Positions 1 through 9,685 are shown, counted from the stretch's first letter. The stretch: 64,000 nt of DNA from Paracoccaceae bacterium (GCA_019454225.1 CP075370.1:3281649-3345648); one strand, 5' to 3'. Notes: generated by a model not told the origin, from the sequence alone. Numbers and translations: made by a program.

Positions 1-501
1 GCCAACATCATCGACAGCCTGCGGCAGGGCACGGCCTTCTTTGCCTCGGCCTGCCTGATCGCGCTTGGCGGCGGGGTCGCGCTGATCGGCAACGCCGACC
101 GGCTGGAGACGGTGGCGGCCGACCTGACCTTGCCCGTGACCGGCATTCCGGTCGAGGCGCGGCTTGCCCTGGTGCTGCTGTTCCTGGCGGATGCACTGCT
201 GAAATTCCTGTGGGCGAACAGGCTGTTCGGCTATTGCGCGATCCTGATGGCGGCGGTTCCGAACGACCCCTCGGACCCCCGCGCGCTGCCTGGGGCGGCG
301 CAGGCGGCCGAAGTCAACATCACCGCCGCACGCAGTTTCAACCGGGGGCTGCGGTCGATCTATTTCGCGCTTGCGGCCCTTGCGGGGCTGGCGGGACCGG
401 CGGCGATGGCGGTGGCCACCACGGCGGCACTGGCGATCCTGGCGCGTCGGGAATTTGCATCGGCGTCGCGCCGGGCGATCGCGGCGGGCATCCGGGACTG
501 A
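1..501 (+). CDS. DUF599 family membrane protein, C-terminal part
   Basis: Frame 1 is open from the first base and ends at a TGA at 499-501, so the start lies outside the window and 166 residues remain. The fragment begins with ANIIDSLRQGTAFFAS and continues into a hydrophobic stretch, a second one around LVLLFLADALLKFLWA, and two more near the C-terminus; KFLWANRLFGYCAILMAAVP is the part that best matches DUF599. The family is made of small inner-membrane proteins of unknown function. Nothing in the neighbourhood suggests a role; the next gene is an unrelated amidase 226 bases downstream. Confidence 0.8.
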   Translation, partial: ANIIDSLRQGTAFFASACLIALGGGVALIGNADRLETVAADLTLPVTGIPVEARLALVLLFLADALLKFLWANRLFGYCAILMAAVPNDPSDPRALPGAAQAAEVNITAARSFNRGLRSIYFALAALAGLAGPAAMAVATTAALAILARREFASASRRAIAAGIRD

Positions 502-525
502 CGGGAAACCGCGTCGGTTTCCCGT
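501..525 (+). terminator. Hairpin after the DUF599 gene
   Basis: A perfect 10-base inverted repeat, ACGGGAAACC and GGTTTCCCGT, with a GCGTC loop starts on the last base of the stop codon. No T-run follows, so intrinsic termination is likely but not certain. Confidence 0.5.
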
Positions 526-543
526 CCCGCAGGCGTCGGTTTC

Positions 544-565
544 GCGTATGGCATCCGTCCCGACA
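544..565 (+). repeat. Dispersed 22-base repeat, copy 1
   Basis: These 22 bases (beginning GCGTATGGCATCCGTCC) recur exactly at 14542-14563. Both copies lie 3' of a gene and just after a hairpin. Here the repeat is followed by CCGTACGC, which is a near-perfect inverted match to its first eight bases, so the element could itself fold. Confidence 0.6.
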
Positions 566-727
566 GACCGTACGCATGCAACGGGCGCGGCGCAAAGGGA
601 TAGTCCGCCCGCGCAGGATCAATCCCCAGTTGAGAATCGCGCCGACCCCCGGCAGGCTTGACCAGGGCCCGCCATTTTCGGGCCGCCGCATTTCACGGAA
701 GCACAGATCACCCGAGGGATTCCCGCC

Positions 728-1603
728 ATGACATTCGACATCCGCGACGACCACCTTGTCCCCCTGACATCGGGCCATGCCGTCCATCCGGGCTGGACCG
801 CCGAGACCGGCCACCGGCCCATGGGCGTGACCTGGCACTGGACGGCGATCGCCCGGCTTGACCGGACGCGCGACGTGCTGGGCGGGCACAATACACGGGA
901 ATCGAAGGTTTCGGCGCATTACGGGGTGGGCCAGAGCTTTGCCGAAGGGGTGGACCGCTATGTCAGGCTGGAGAACCGGTCGTGGCACGCGCAGAAGAAC
1001 CAGAAACTGCGGTGGGACGGCAAGGCCAGCCTGCGCAAGACCTCGGGCATCGCCGCCTGCATCGGGGTCGAGACCTGCCACATCGGCTATGCCCGCCCGG
1101 GGCATCCGGCCGGCCCCGACTGGATCGAGGCGGTCGATACCAATTCGTCGTGGACCATGAAGATCGCGCCATGGGGCGAGGAGCAGATCGCGATGATGAT
1201 CGCGGTCGGGCAGGAGATCGTCGCGCGCTGGCCGCATATCCGGCCGGAGGATCACCACGGCCACCACGACATCTGCCCCGGCTACAAGCAGGACGTGGCC
1301 GGGTTTCCCTTTGCCCGGGTGCTGCGCGGCATCTATGGCGACGACACGATCCGCGATGTCTGGACACCGCTGTGGACGACGCGGGCGCGGCAGCGGGTGC
1401 TGATCGCGCTGGGTCATGACCTGGGCACATGGAAGGATGACGGCCACTGGGGCAACTTCAGCCAGCGCGCGCTGGAGCGGTTCCAGCGCGCCACCGGGCA
1501 GGTGCCGATCCCCTACTGGACGAGCTTCACGAACCGCGCCGCCGATGCGGCGCTGGCAGAGCGCGGGATGGACCTGGCGACCGTGGCGGCGACCCCGGCC
1601 TGA
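728..1603 (+). CDS. N-acetylmuramoyl-L-alanine amidase, Amidase_2 fold
   Basis: 291 residues. An Amidase_2/PGRP-type domain fills roughly residues 20-190: His37 in TWHWTA, His64 in SAHYGV and the block HHDICPGYKQD at 179-189 fit the zinc and catalytic positions of amidases that cut the bond between muramic acid and the stem peptide. The last 90 residues (QRVLIALGHDLGTWKDDGHW...ERFQRATGQ) resemble a peptidoglycan-binding repeat. I see no signal peptide, so the protein may work on recycled fragments in the cytoplasm or be exported another way; a prophage-like endolysin is also possible, although no phage genes are nearby. The ATG follows GGATTCCCGCC, a weak ribosome site. Confidence 0.85.
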   Translation: MTFDIRDDHLVPLTSGHAVHPGWTAETGHRPMGVTWHWTAIARLDRTRDVLGGHNTRESKVSAHYGVGQSFAEGVDRYVRLENRSWHAQKNQKLRWDGKASLRKTSGIAACIGVETCHIGYARPGHPAGPDWIEAVDTNSSWTMKIAPWGEEQIAMMIAVGQEIVARWPHIRPEDHHGHHDICPGYKQDVAGFPFARVLRGIYGDDTIRDVWTPLWTTRARQRVLIALGHDLGTWKDDGHWGNFSQRALERFQRATGQVPIPYWTSFTNRAADAALAERGMDLATVAATPA

Positions 1604-1615
1604 GCGGCCCGCCGG

Positions 1616-2848
1616 TCAGCCGAGTGCCGCGGCCACGGCGCGGGCCACATCCTCGCCCGACAGGCGGGCGCCTGCGGCGGTCTGGGTCAGCCCCTGCGGG
1701 GCCAGCGCCTCGCCCGCGAACCAGATGCGGTTCGCGACGGGTGCGGCCAGCGCGGCCCGGGCGCCGGACCGGCCCGGCCGGGCCGCCGCATAGGCGCCGC
1801 GCACCCGGGGTTCGGCCGCCCAGTTGGTCATCGCGCCATGGTCGATGGCGCGGCGCGCGCGCGATCCGAAGATGTCGGCCAGCCGGTCGGCCGCGAAATC
1901 GACCGCCGCCGCGACGCCTGCCGCCTCGATCTCCCAGGCGAAATCGCCGCCGACGAAACCCACCATCAGGTCAAGGTCGAAGGGAAAGCACAGGAAGAAC
2001 AGATCGTGCCGGGCGTGACGCTCGATCAGGAAATCGTCGAAGGGCGCCAGACCGAACCGGTCGCCCCGCACCAGCAGCGGGATCTTGGTCAGCAGGCCCA
2101 TCGGCAGGTCGAACACCGCCTCCTGGTGCGGCAGCGGCAGGGCCGGGGAAAAGGCGATGTCCTCGAAGGCCAGCACGCCGGTCGAGACGGTGACGATGAC
2201 GGCGCGGGCGCGCAGGCTGCCGCGCGGGCCTTCCAGCTCGACCCCCGGCCCGTCCCAGCGGATCCTGCGCACCGGGCAGTTGAGCGACACCGGCACATCC
2301 GACCCCCAGCGATGGATCAGCGCGCCGAAACCCTCGCGGGTGAAGTAGTTGGGGTCGAGATCGGCGGCCGCGGCATAGTCTGCGGCGGAAATCTCGTCGG
2401 GGTCCATGCCATAGTCCATCGGGCCCGCGAAGGTCGCGTTGGCCCGCAGGCAGTGGCAGTCGGCGATCACGTCGCCCAGCCGGTCGCCGGGCACGCCCTG
2501 CGCCAGACAGTCGGCCAGCGCGGCCTCGGCCGCGCGGGTGCGGGCGAATTCCTCGGCCGTGGCCCGGCGGGCGCCGAAATACAGGTGATCAAGGCCCATG
2601 TCGTGATGATAGAGCGTCCAGCCGGCCGCCTGCGCCTCGGGGAAGAAGGGGTTGCGGTCGGCGGCGTGAAGCCAGGCGCAGCCGATGTCGAAGGGGATGC
2701 CGAAGTCGCGGTCATGCGTCCAGGCGCGGCCGCCGATGCGGGGCATCGCCTCCCACACCGCGAAGGTCAGGCCCCGGTCGCGCAGCGCCTTGGCGGCGGC
2801 AAGCCCCGCGCAGCCCGCGCCCACGATGGCGACATCGACTTCCTGCAT
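1616..2848 (-). CDS. FAD-dependent amine oxidase (flavin monoamine oxidase family)
   Basis: 410 residues. The N-terminus carries the dinucleotide fold VAIVGAGCAGLAAAKALRDR followed by GGRAWT, and the C-terminus carries RIWFAGEALAPQGLTQTAAG, the second FAD-contact block. This is the layout of flavin amine oxidases and related desaturases, which oxidise amines or C-C bonds with FAD; the substrate cannot be read from sequence. An in-frame GTG lies 12 bases upstream, but the ATG at 2848 has GGTGGAGGGG at the right distance and was chosen. It lies downstream of the DUF4159 operon on the same strand, 64 bases after it, and could be co-transcribed. Confidence 0.8.
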   Translation of the reverse strand: MQEVDVAIVGAGCAGLAAAKALRDRGLTFAVWEAMPRIGGRAWTHDRDFGIPFDIGCAWLHAADRNPFFPEAQAAGWTLYHHDMGLDHLYFGARRATAEEFARTRAAEAALADCLAQGVPGDRLGDVIADCHCLRANATFAGPMDYGMDPDEISAADYAAAADLDPNYFTREGFGALIHRWGSDVPVSLNCPVRRIRWDGPGVELEGPRGSLRARAVIVTVSTGVLAFEDIAFSPALPLPHQEAVFDLPMGLLTKIPLLVRGDRFGLAPFDDFLIERHARHDLFFLCFPFDLDLMVGFVGGDFAWEIEAAGVAAAVDFAADRLADIFGSRARRAIDHGAMTNWAAEPRVRGAYAAARPGRSGARAALAAPVANRIWFAGEALAPQGLTQTAAGARLSGEDVARAVAAALG

Positions 2849-2912
2849 GGCCCCCTCCACCCTGTCCCGGGGTCAGGATGCGGTAAGGCGGGCGTGGCGG
2901 CAAGCGTCGGGA

Positions 2913-4979
2913 TCAGGTGCGGGGGGCGCCGCGCCCCTCGCGCAGCCAGGCGCCCACGGCCAGCAGGGCAGCCAGCAGCAGCCAGGCCCAGGGCGGCAGC
3001 ACCTCGTTCACGCGGATGTCCTGGGTCTGGTAGGCACCGCGCGGGGTCAGCGCGATCCAGCCGCGCCCTGCGGCGGCGCGCCCCTCGCCCACGCGGCGAA
3101 GGTCGGGCTGACCGTCGGACAGCGCCAGGATGCCGCCCCGCAACGGCGCCACGAGCGGCGCGAGCCGGTCACCCGAGGCGATCGTCTCCTCGAACTCGCG
3201 CGGGGCGGCGGGGCCCAGTGCCATCACCGCGGTCAGATCGCCCTGCGCCATGCGGTAGAGCCCGATCTCGGGCGCGTCCCATTGCGCGGCATAGCGGCCC
3301 GGGCCGGTTTCGGGCATGTCGAGCACGGTTTCGGTGCCGTCGGGCGCGGTGATCGTCACCGGCCCCGGATCCTCGCCCACGGTGCGGCGCGTCACGGTCA
3401 GGCGCTGCCCCTCGGCGGTGGCAACCAGCGCCTCTTCCTCGAGGTCGGGTTCCTTCATCATCCAGTGGGCCAGGCGGCGCAGCAGTTCGAGCTGCGGGCC
3501 GCCGCCCTCGTAGCCGCGCCCCCAGAGCCACATGTGATCCGAGGCCATGACCGCCACGCGCCCCTCGCCCACGCGGTCGAGCACCAGGAGCGGCCGGTCG
3601 CCCGCGCCCGTCATCACCACCTGCCCCGACCGGGGCGTCACCTCGATGGTGCGGAACCAGCGGCCCCAGCCGCCCTCGGGCGCCAGCCGTTCCAGGCCCT
3701 CGGTCACCGGATGGCGATGGCCGAGGTCGGTCAGCAGGGGGCGGAAGCCCTGGTCGATCACGCGCGAGGTGGCATCGACCGGCAGGATGTCGACGAGGGG
3801 CGAGCGCCACAGGCTGTCCACCGCGCCGAACTCGGGGCCCGCCGCCACCAGCACGGTGCCGCCCCGGCGCACGTAGTCGCGCACGTTTTCCAGATAGCTG
3901 TTGGGCAGGATGCCGCGCAGGCGGTAGCGGTCGAAGATGATCAGGTCGAACTCGTCGATCTTCTCGACGAACAGCTCGCGCGTGGGGAAGGCGATCAGCG
4001 ACAGTTCCGAGACCGGGATGCCATCCTGCTTTTCCGGCGGGCGCAGGATGGTGAAATGCACCAGATCGACCGAAGGATCGGATTTCAGCAGGTTGCGCCA
4101 GACCCGTTCGCCGGCGTGGGGTTCGCCCGAGACCAGCAGCACGCGCAGCCGGTCGCGCACGCCGTTGATCTGGACGACGGCGGCGTTGTTGCGGTCGGTG
4201 ATCTCGCCCGGCGTGGTCTCGACCGAGAACTGCAGCACGTTCATGCCGCCGTGGGGCAGCGTGACGGGAAGCTCCAGATCCTCGCCCACCGGCACCGAAT
4301 AGACCTGCGGCTCTCCCCCGTCGATGGCGATGGACAGCGCGGCAAACCCCGCCGCCTCCGGCGGGACGGCGCCCTGGTCCTCGACCCGAAGGGTCAGGAT
4401 GACGGGTTCGTTCAGGATGGCGAAGGCAGGCGCGTTGCGCACGATCAGGCGGCGGTCCCAGTCATCCGGGGCGCCGGTCAGCAGTACATGCAGCGGCGCC
4501 GGAAGCGCCGGGGCCGCGGGCAGATCATGCACCTGCCCGTCGGTGATCAGGATGGCGCCCGCGATGCGCGCGCGGGGTTCCTCGGCCATCGCCTCGGCCA
4601 GCGCCGACATCGCCTGCGTGCCCGCATCGCCATCGCCGTCGCCCACCCGGATCACCCGCAGGTCGGTGTTGCCCAGCGCCGCCACCTGCGCCGTCAGGCG
4701 GGCCAGCGCGGCCTCGGCCTGGGCCGGGCGGCCCGCGATGCGCTGGCTGGCGCTTTCGTCGACCACGGCGATGACGATGTCGGACAGCGGCGTGCGGTCT
4801 TCCTGTTGCAGCGTGGGGTTGGCGAGGGCGGCCAGCAGCGCGACGGCCGCCAGCCCGCGCAGCCACCAGCCCGACAGGCCGCGCCACAGGGCGACCCCGA
4901 CCAGAAGCGCCGCCAGCACGGCCAGCAGCGCCAGCAGCGGCAGCGGCACAAGGGGCGACAGGATCAGGGTTCCGGTCAC
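2913..4979 (-). CDS. Membrane protein with VWA-like and glutamine-amidotransferase-like domains
   Basis: 688 residues, last gene of the MoxR operon. Two N-terminal membrane helices (about 8-32 and 40-55) are followed by SDIVIAVVDESASQR, which resembles a von Willebrand A MIDAS start, and by AGAILITDGQVHD. Around residues 255-420 lies a class-I amidotransferase-like fold (DLIIFDRYRLRGILPNSY, VRRGGTVLVAAGPEFG) without an obvious catalytic Cys. A third helix is at the C-terminus (WAWLLLAALLAVGAWL). The GTG start overlaps the preceding stop as GTGA. The organisation suggests a periplasm-facing partner of a MoxR ATPase system; the exact function is unknown. Confidence 0.75.
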   Translation of the reverse strand: MTGTLILSPLVPLPLLALLAVLAALLVGVALWRGLSGWWLRGLAAVALLAALANPTLQQEDRTPLSDIVIAVVDESASQRIAGRPAQAEAALARLTAQVAALGNTDLRVIRVGDGDGDAGTQAMSALAEAMAEEPRARIAGAILITDGQVHDLPAAPALPAPLHVLLTGAPDDWDRRLIVRNAPAFAILNEPVILTLRVEDQGAVPPEAAGFAALSIAIDGGEPQVYSVPVGEDLELPVTLPHGGMNVLQFSVETTPGEITDRNNAAVVQINGVRDRLRVLLVSGEPHAGERVWRNLLKSDPSVDLVHFTILRPPEKQDGIPVSELSLIAFPTRELFVEKIDEFDLIIFDRYRLRGILPNSYLENVRDYVRRGGTVLVAAGPEFGAVDSLWRSPLVDILPVDATSRVIDQGFRPLLTDLGHRHPVTEGLERLAPEGGWGRWFRTIEVTPRSGQVVMTGAGDRPLLVLDRVGEGRVAVMASDHMWLWGRGYEGGGPQLELLRRLAHWMMKEPDLEEEALVATAEGQRLTVTRRTVGEDPGPVTITAPDGTETVLDMPETGPGRYAAQWDAPEIGLYRMAQGDLTAVMALGPAAPREFEETIASGDRLAPLVAPLRGGILALSDGQPDLRRVGEGRAAAGRGWIALTPRGAYQTQDIRVNEVLPPWAWLLLAALLAVGAWLREGRGAPRT

Positions 4980-7747
4980 TGGCCCAGCCTTTCCAGAAGC
5001 GCGGGCACATGGACCTGGTCGGATTTGTAGTTGCCGGTCAGCACATGCATGATCAGGTTGATGCCGAAGCGCACCGCGGTCTCGCGCTGCCGCTCGCCCG
5101 CAAAGCCGCGCCCCACCGGGAACATCGCGGCGCCCCGGTCATCCACTGCCCAGGCCGCCGCCCAGTCGTTGCCGCCCAGAACCACCGGGGTCACCCCGTC
5201 GTTCAGGTTGCGGAAGGGCATGCCCTCGGCCGCCGCGGCATCGGCGGGCGCGGCCTCGACCCAGAGGGCGGGCGAGGTGTGGCGCCCGGGGAAATCCTGA
5301 AGCAGGTAGAAGGTGCGGGTCAGGACATGATCCTCGGGCAGAAGTTCCAGCGGCGGGATGTCGAGAGGGGCGGCGATGGCCTGCAGGCGCCGCGCCTCGG
5401 GCGTGGTGCCCGAACCCGAGATGTCGCCGTCGCGCGTGTCGAACAGGATCATCCCGCCGGTCCGCAGGTAGCGGTTCAGCTTCGCATAGGCCGCACCCGA
5501 GGGGGCGGCAAGATCGGCGGTCACGGGCCAGTAGATGAAGGGGAAGAAGGCCAGTTCGTCGGTCTCGATGTTCACCGCGATCGGCGCCTCGGGCTCGATG
5601 GTGGTGCGTTCGTAAAGCCGCAGGCCAAGGCCGCGCAACCCGGCCTCGGACACGCGGTCGACCTGGGCGTTGCCGGTCACGACATAGGCCAGGCGCACGG
5701 CGGTCGTGGCCTCGATGGCGGCCAGATCGGCGGCGGGGTCGGTATCCTGCGCCCGGGCGGGCGGGGCGATGGCCAGCGCCAGCAGGATCACCGCCGTGCC
5801 CCCCAGCCCGCGCCCCAGCCGCCCCGACACCGCCAGCGCCGCCAGCACGTCGAGCATCAGAAGCACCAGCCCCGCCGACAGGAGCAGCCCCTTCAACGAA
5901 CGCTCGGGCGTCATCTCCAACCCCTCGCGGGCGACGCCGGCGGGCCAGACGGCGGCGGACAGCGCGGCGTCGGGGCCGATCACGTTCAGCGCGATGCGCC
6001 GGTCGTCCCCGGCGTAAAGCCCGGGCGGCAGCGCCATGCTGGGCCCGGCGGACATGGCCGCCGCCAGATCCTCGCCCGGAACGCCGGGCCGGTCGCCCGC
6101 ATCGCCCAGGGCACCGCGCGCGTCGAGCAGGACCTGCGGCGCCCAGACCTGCCCGGCAAGGTCGCCCGCCTCGGGCGCCACGGGCCGGGTGGATACCGCC
6201 AGCCGTTCCAGCATCTGCACGAAAAGGCCCGACAGCGGCAGGCTGGACCATTCGGCATTGGCCGTCACATGGAACAGCACCACCTGCCCCTGCCCCACCT
6301 GCTTGCGCGTCACCAGCGGCGTGCCGTCGGCCAGGGCCGCGATGGTGCGGTCGGCAAGCTGCGGGTCGGGCTGGGCCAGCACCTGCGCCGTCACCTGCAC
6401 ATCGCCCGGCAGCGGCAAGCCGAAGAAGGCCGTGCCGTCGCGGAACGGCGCGAGCGCCTTGGGTTCGCCCCAGCTCATCGCGCCGCCGACGGTGCGTCCG
6501 CCCTCGCGCAGGCGAACCGGCATCAGCGGGTCCTCGGACGAGCGGCTGACATCGCTGGCGGCAAGGCGCGGCCCGGCAAAGCGCAGCAGAAGGCCGCCCT
6601 TGTCCAGCCAGTCGAGCATGGCATCCTGTTCGGCCTGGGCCAGGCGCGCCACATCGGCCAGCACGATCACGTCGGGGCTGGCAAGGATCACGTCGCCCAG
6701 CGTGCCGTCGATCAGTTCGGCGACCGGTTCCAGCGCCTGCCGCAGGTAATGCGTGGGCGAGAGGAGTTGCAGCCCCTCGGCATCCCCGGCCTGCCCCGAG
6801 ATCAGCGCGACCTTCCGGCGCTTCAGGCTGTCGTCGGTCAGGCTGACCGCCGCGGCCGACCGGATGCCCGCCAGTTCGAAACGGGTCAGGCGGTTGCGGA
6901 TCTCGGGCGGCAAGGACAGCGCAAGATCGGCGGTGGATTCGCCCGGGGCAAAGACGATGGGCGCACGGGCCAGTTCGCGCTCGATCCCCGCCGGGTCGGG
7001 ACCACGGGCCGAGAGTTCGACCTGCACGGGTTCCGGGGTGGCCGGGTGGCGCAGTGCGGTGACCTGCACCGCGCCGTCGGCAAAGGTGGCGGGCCGCAGG
7101 CCCAGCGTCACCCGGGGGCTTTCGAACACGGTCACCTGACCGCGCGCCTGCAGCGCCGACAGGAGCGTGTCGCGCCCCGCGTGCGACAGGCCGTCGGACA
7201 GCCAGAAGGTCGCGAAGTCGCCCTGCGGCAGGGCCTCGGCCCAGGCGGCGAAATCGGGCGCCCAGGCGCGGGGTTCGACGGCAGCAAGGCGCGGCGCCCA
7301 GGCGGCGGCGCCCTGGAAGGCGGGGGCAGCGGGCGCGTCGGTCAGTTGCACGACCGCGACCGGCCGGCCGTCGCGCCCGGCTTCCTCGACCAGTTGTGCC
7401 AGGCGCTCGGCGCGGCGCGGCCAGTCGCGGGCATCGGCCCAGGTGGCATCCGCCAGGATCAGCAGCGGGCCGCTGCCGTTGTCGCGGGTCTGCGGGTTCA
7501 GCACCGGCCCGGCGAAGGCCAGGATCGCCGCCGCGATGGCCGCCATGCGCAGCAGCAGCAGCCACCAGGGCGTCTTGTCGGTCTCGTGCTCGTCATCGCG
7601 CAGGCCAAGCAGCAGCGCCACGCCCGGAAAGCGGCGGCGGATCGGCGCAGGCGGCACGGCGCGCAGGATCAGCCACAGGATCGGCAGCGCGATCAGGCCC
7701 AGCAGCAGCAGCGGCGTGGTGAAGCCCAGGGGGCCGACGACCCACAT
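4976..7747 (-). CDS. BatA/DUF4159 domain membrane protein
   Basis: 923 residues from the ATG at 7747, which overlaps the stop of the DUF58 gene as ATGA; an upstream in-frame extension would run into that gene and is not needed. The N-terminus GPLGFTTPLLLLGLIALPIL is a BatA-type anchor, with a second helix near residue 65. A VWA-like middle (LLILADATWADARDWPRR) is followed by a long beta-rich region, a helix near 650, and a C-terminal DUF4159 domain from about residue 695 (VRLAYVVTGNAQVDRVSEAGLRGL, then GGMILFDTRDGD). Family members always travel with MoxR and DUF58 genes. Role inferred: envelope-located partner in MoxR-assisted assembly or stress handling. Confidence 0.85.
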   Translation of the reverse strand: MWVVGPLGFTTPLLLLGLIALPILWLILRAVPPAPIRRRFPGVALLLGLRDDEHETDKTPWWLLLLRMAAIAAAILAFAGPVLNPQTRDNGSGPLLILADATWADARDWPRRAERLAQLVEEAGRDGRPVAVVQLTDAPAAPAFQGAAAWAPRLAAVEPRAWAPDFAAWAEALPQGDFATFWLSDGLSHAGRDTLLSALQARGQVTVFESPRVTLGLRPATFADGAVQVTALRHPATPEPVQVELSARGPDPAGIERELARAPIVFAPGESTADLALSLPPEIRNRLTRFELAGIRSAAAVSLTDDSLKRRKVALISGQAGDAEGLQLLSPTHYLRQALEPVAELIDGTLGDVILASPDVIVLADVARLAQAEQDAMLDWLDKGGLLLRFAGPRLAASDVSRSSEDPLMPVRLREGGRTVGGAMSWGEPKALAPFRDGTAFFGLPLPGDVQVTAQVLAQPDPQLADRTIAALADGTPLVTRKQVGQGQVVLFHVTANAEWSSLPLSGLFVQMLERLAVSTRPVAPEAGDLAGQVWAPQVLLDARGALGDAGDRPGVPGEDLAAAMSAGPSMALPPGLYAGDDRRIALNVIGPDAALSAAVWPAGVAREGLEMTPERSLKGLLLSAGLVLLMLDVLAALAVSGRLGRGLGGTAVILLALAIAPPARAQDTDPAADLAAIEATTAVRLAYVVTGNAQVDRVSEAGLRGLGLRLYERTTIEPEAPIAVNIETDELAFFPFIYWPVTADLAAPSGAAYAKLNRYLRTGGMILFDTRDGDISGSGTTPEARRLQAIAAPLDIPPLELLPEDHVLTRTFYLLQDFPGRHTSPALWVEAAPADAAAAEGMPFRNLNDGVTPVVLGGNDWAAAWAVDDRGAAMFPVGRGFAGERQRETAVRFGINLIMHVLTGNYKSDQVHVPALLERLGQ

Positions 7748-8616
7748 CAGCGCCCCCGTTCCAGGGCGCGGTACAGCCACAGAAGTGCGGCCTGCGCGCC
7801 CTGCCCGGTGTGATGGCACAGGAAATGCCAGCCGCTGGCGCGGGCCAGCGCCTCGAGCCGCGCCTTGCGTTCGGCCAGCCGGTCGAGATAGCGCGCCCGC
7901 AGGTCGCCCGCGCGCAGCGTCTCGTGCCGCAGCGTGCCGCCCATGGATTCAAAGATCGTGCGCCCGTCGAAGGGAAATTCTTCCTCGGCCGGGTCCAGCA
8001 CCTGCACCAGGGCGCCCCTGACCCCGCGATCCGAGGCGCGGGCAAGCGCCTCTTCCACGGCGGCGGGATCGCCCATGAAATCCGACACAAACACCGCCCG
8101 GCCGTGGGCGGCGAGACCCGCCACATCGGGCACGCCATAGTCCTCGGCCCCGTCCGACAGCGCCTGCACCAGCCGCAGCAGTTGCGCCCTGCCGCCGCGC
8201 GGCGGGGCATCGGCCCCGGCCAGCCCCACCCGTTCGCCCCCCCGCAGCAGCAGCACCGCGAGCGCCAGCGCCAGAAGGCGCGCGCGGTCGGATTTCGCGG
8301 CACGGTCGCGGGCGCCGGTGAAGGCCATCGACCGTGCCGGATCGACCCACAGCGACACGGTCTGCGATGCCTGCCATTCGCGTTCGCGCAGGTAATGCCC
8401 GTCGGACCGGGCCGAGCGGCGCCAGTCGATCATCCGTGCCGAATCTCCTGGCGCGGCGGGGCGGTACTGCCAGAACTCGTCGCCCATGCCCGCGCGGCGG
8501 CGGCCGTGTTCGCCCAGGATCACGGTCGCCGCAAGATGCTCGGCCTCGGCCAGCAGCGGCGGCAGGCTGGCGCCCAGGCCTTCGGCCCGGGCGCGCAGGG
8601 TGGGCGCGTCGGTCAT
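7747..8616 (-). CDS. DUF58 domain protein
   Basis: 289 residues. The DUF58 signature is visible around residues 50-75 (FWQYRPAAPGDSARMIDWRRSARSD, with the R-x-Y...GD...IDW pattern). DUF58 proteins are the usual second gene of MoxR operons and are thought to link the ATPase to its VWA-domain partners. The gene lies 55 bases after moxR and overlaps the next gene by the ATGA junction. No membrane segment apart from a hydrophobic stretch RLLALALAVLLLRGGERVGLAG near residue 130, so it is probably cytoplasmic. Confidence 0.85.
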   Translation of the reverse strand: MTDAPTLRARAEGLGASLPPLLAEAEHLAATVILGEHGRRRAGMGDEFWQYRPAAPGDSARMIDWRRSARSDGHYLREREWQASQTVSLWVDPARSMAFTGARDRAAKSDRARLLALALAVLLLRGGERVGLAGADAPPRGGRAQLLRLVQALSDGAEDYGVPDVAGLAAHGRAVFVSDFMGDPAAVEEALARASDRGVRGALVQVLDPAEEEFPFDGRTIFESMGGTLRHETLRAGDLRARYLDRLAERKARLEALARASGWHFLCHHTGQGAQAALLWLYRALERGR

Positions 8617-8671
8617 GCGCGGCCTCCGCAGCCGCGGGATGTGCGGATGCGCCGGTGTCCCGCTGCGGGCA

Positions 8672-9685
8672 TCACGCCGCCGCCTCGAGCCGCAGGGCGC
8701 GCGTCGCGGTGCCGTCGATGATCGCAGCCAGGCTTTCGCCGCGCGCCCGGGCCGCGAAGGATAGCGCCATGCGATGCGTCAGGACCGGGCGGGCCAGCGC
8801 CGCCACATCCGCGACCGAGGGCGCCAGCCGTCCCTGAAGCAATGCCCGCGCCCGCACCGTCAGCATCAGCGCCTGCGCGGCGCGGGGGCCGGGGCCCCAG
8901 GACAACTGGCCAGCCAGCGCCGTACCCTCGGGTTCGCCGGGGCGGCAGGCCCGGACCAGATCGAGGATCGCCTCGACCACCTGGTCGCCCACCGGCATCC
9001 TGCGGATCAGCGCCTGCGCCGCCATCAGTTCGGCCGCAGTGAACACCTGATGCACCTGCGCATCCTCGGACCCGGTCGTGGCGATCAGGATGTCGCGCTC
9101 GGTCGCGCGGTCGGGGTAATCGACATCAACCTGCACGAGGAACCGGTCAAGCTGCGCCTCGGGCAGGGGGTAGGTGCCTTCCTGCTCGATCGGGTTCTGG
9201 GTCGCCAGAACGTGGAAGGGGCGCGGCAGGGGGCGGTGCTGCCCGGCGATGGTGACCTCACGCTCCTGCATCGCCTGCAGCAGGGCGGACTGCGTGCGGG
9301 GGCTTGCGCGGTTGATCTCGTCCGCCATCAGCAACTGGCAGAAGATCGGTCCCTCGATGAACCGGAAGGCGCGCGCGCCGGCCGCATCGGTATCCAGCAC
9401 CTCGGAACCCAGGATGTCGGCAGGCATCAGGTCCGGGGTGAACTGGATGCGGTTGCCGCGCAGTCCCATCACGGTGGACAGCGTGTCGACCAGCCGCGTC
9501 TTGCCGAGGCCCGGCAGACCCACCAGCAGGGCGTGGCCGCCGCAGAGCATGGCGGCAAGCACAAGGTCCACCACCTTGTCCTGGCCGATGAAGCGGCGGT
9601 CGATGGATGCCTTGGCCTCGGCCAGACGGGCCCCCAGCGCCTCGATCTCGGTCACCAGCGCCTCGGGGTTCTGGGCTTCGGGCAT
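8672..9685 (-). CDS. MoxR family AAA+ ATPase
   Basis: 337 residues. Walker A is GLPGLGKT near residue 50 and Walker B is LLMADEINR near 115, followed by the family block RTQSALLQAMQEREVTI and the sensor-1 stretch HVLATQNPIEQEGTYPLPEAQLDRF (read as overlapping short motifs). MoxR proteins act as chaperone-like ATPases for metal or cofactor loading and for protein complexes. First gene of the five-gene minus-strand unit that runs to base 2913 (possibly 1616). The ATG at 9685 is preceded by GGAG eight bases upstream; a longer in-frame start at 9730 would overlap the divergent gene region and lacks a ribosome site. Confidence 0.9.
   Translation of the reverse strand: MPEAQNPEALVTEIEALGARLAEAKASIDRRFIGQDKVVDLVLAAMLCGGHALLVGLPGLGKTRLVDTLSTVMGLRGNRIQFTPDLMPADILGSEVLDTDAAGARAFRFIEGPIFCQLLMADEINRASPRTQSALLQAMQEREVTIAGQHRPLPRPFHVLATQNPIEQEGTYPLPEAQLDRFLVQVDVDYPDRATERDILIATTGSEDAQVHQVFTAAELMAAQALIRRMPVGDQVVEAILDLVRACRPGEPEGTALAGQLSWGPGPRAAQALMLTVRARALLQGRLAPSVADVAALARPVLTHRMALSFAARARGESLAAIIDGTATRALRLEAAA

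Noticed and set aside
5009-7813. 934-codon open frame on the plus strand
   Set aside because: Antisense to the DUF4159 gene, no recognisable domain, composition of a GC-rich shadow.
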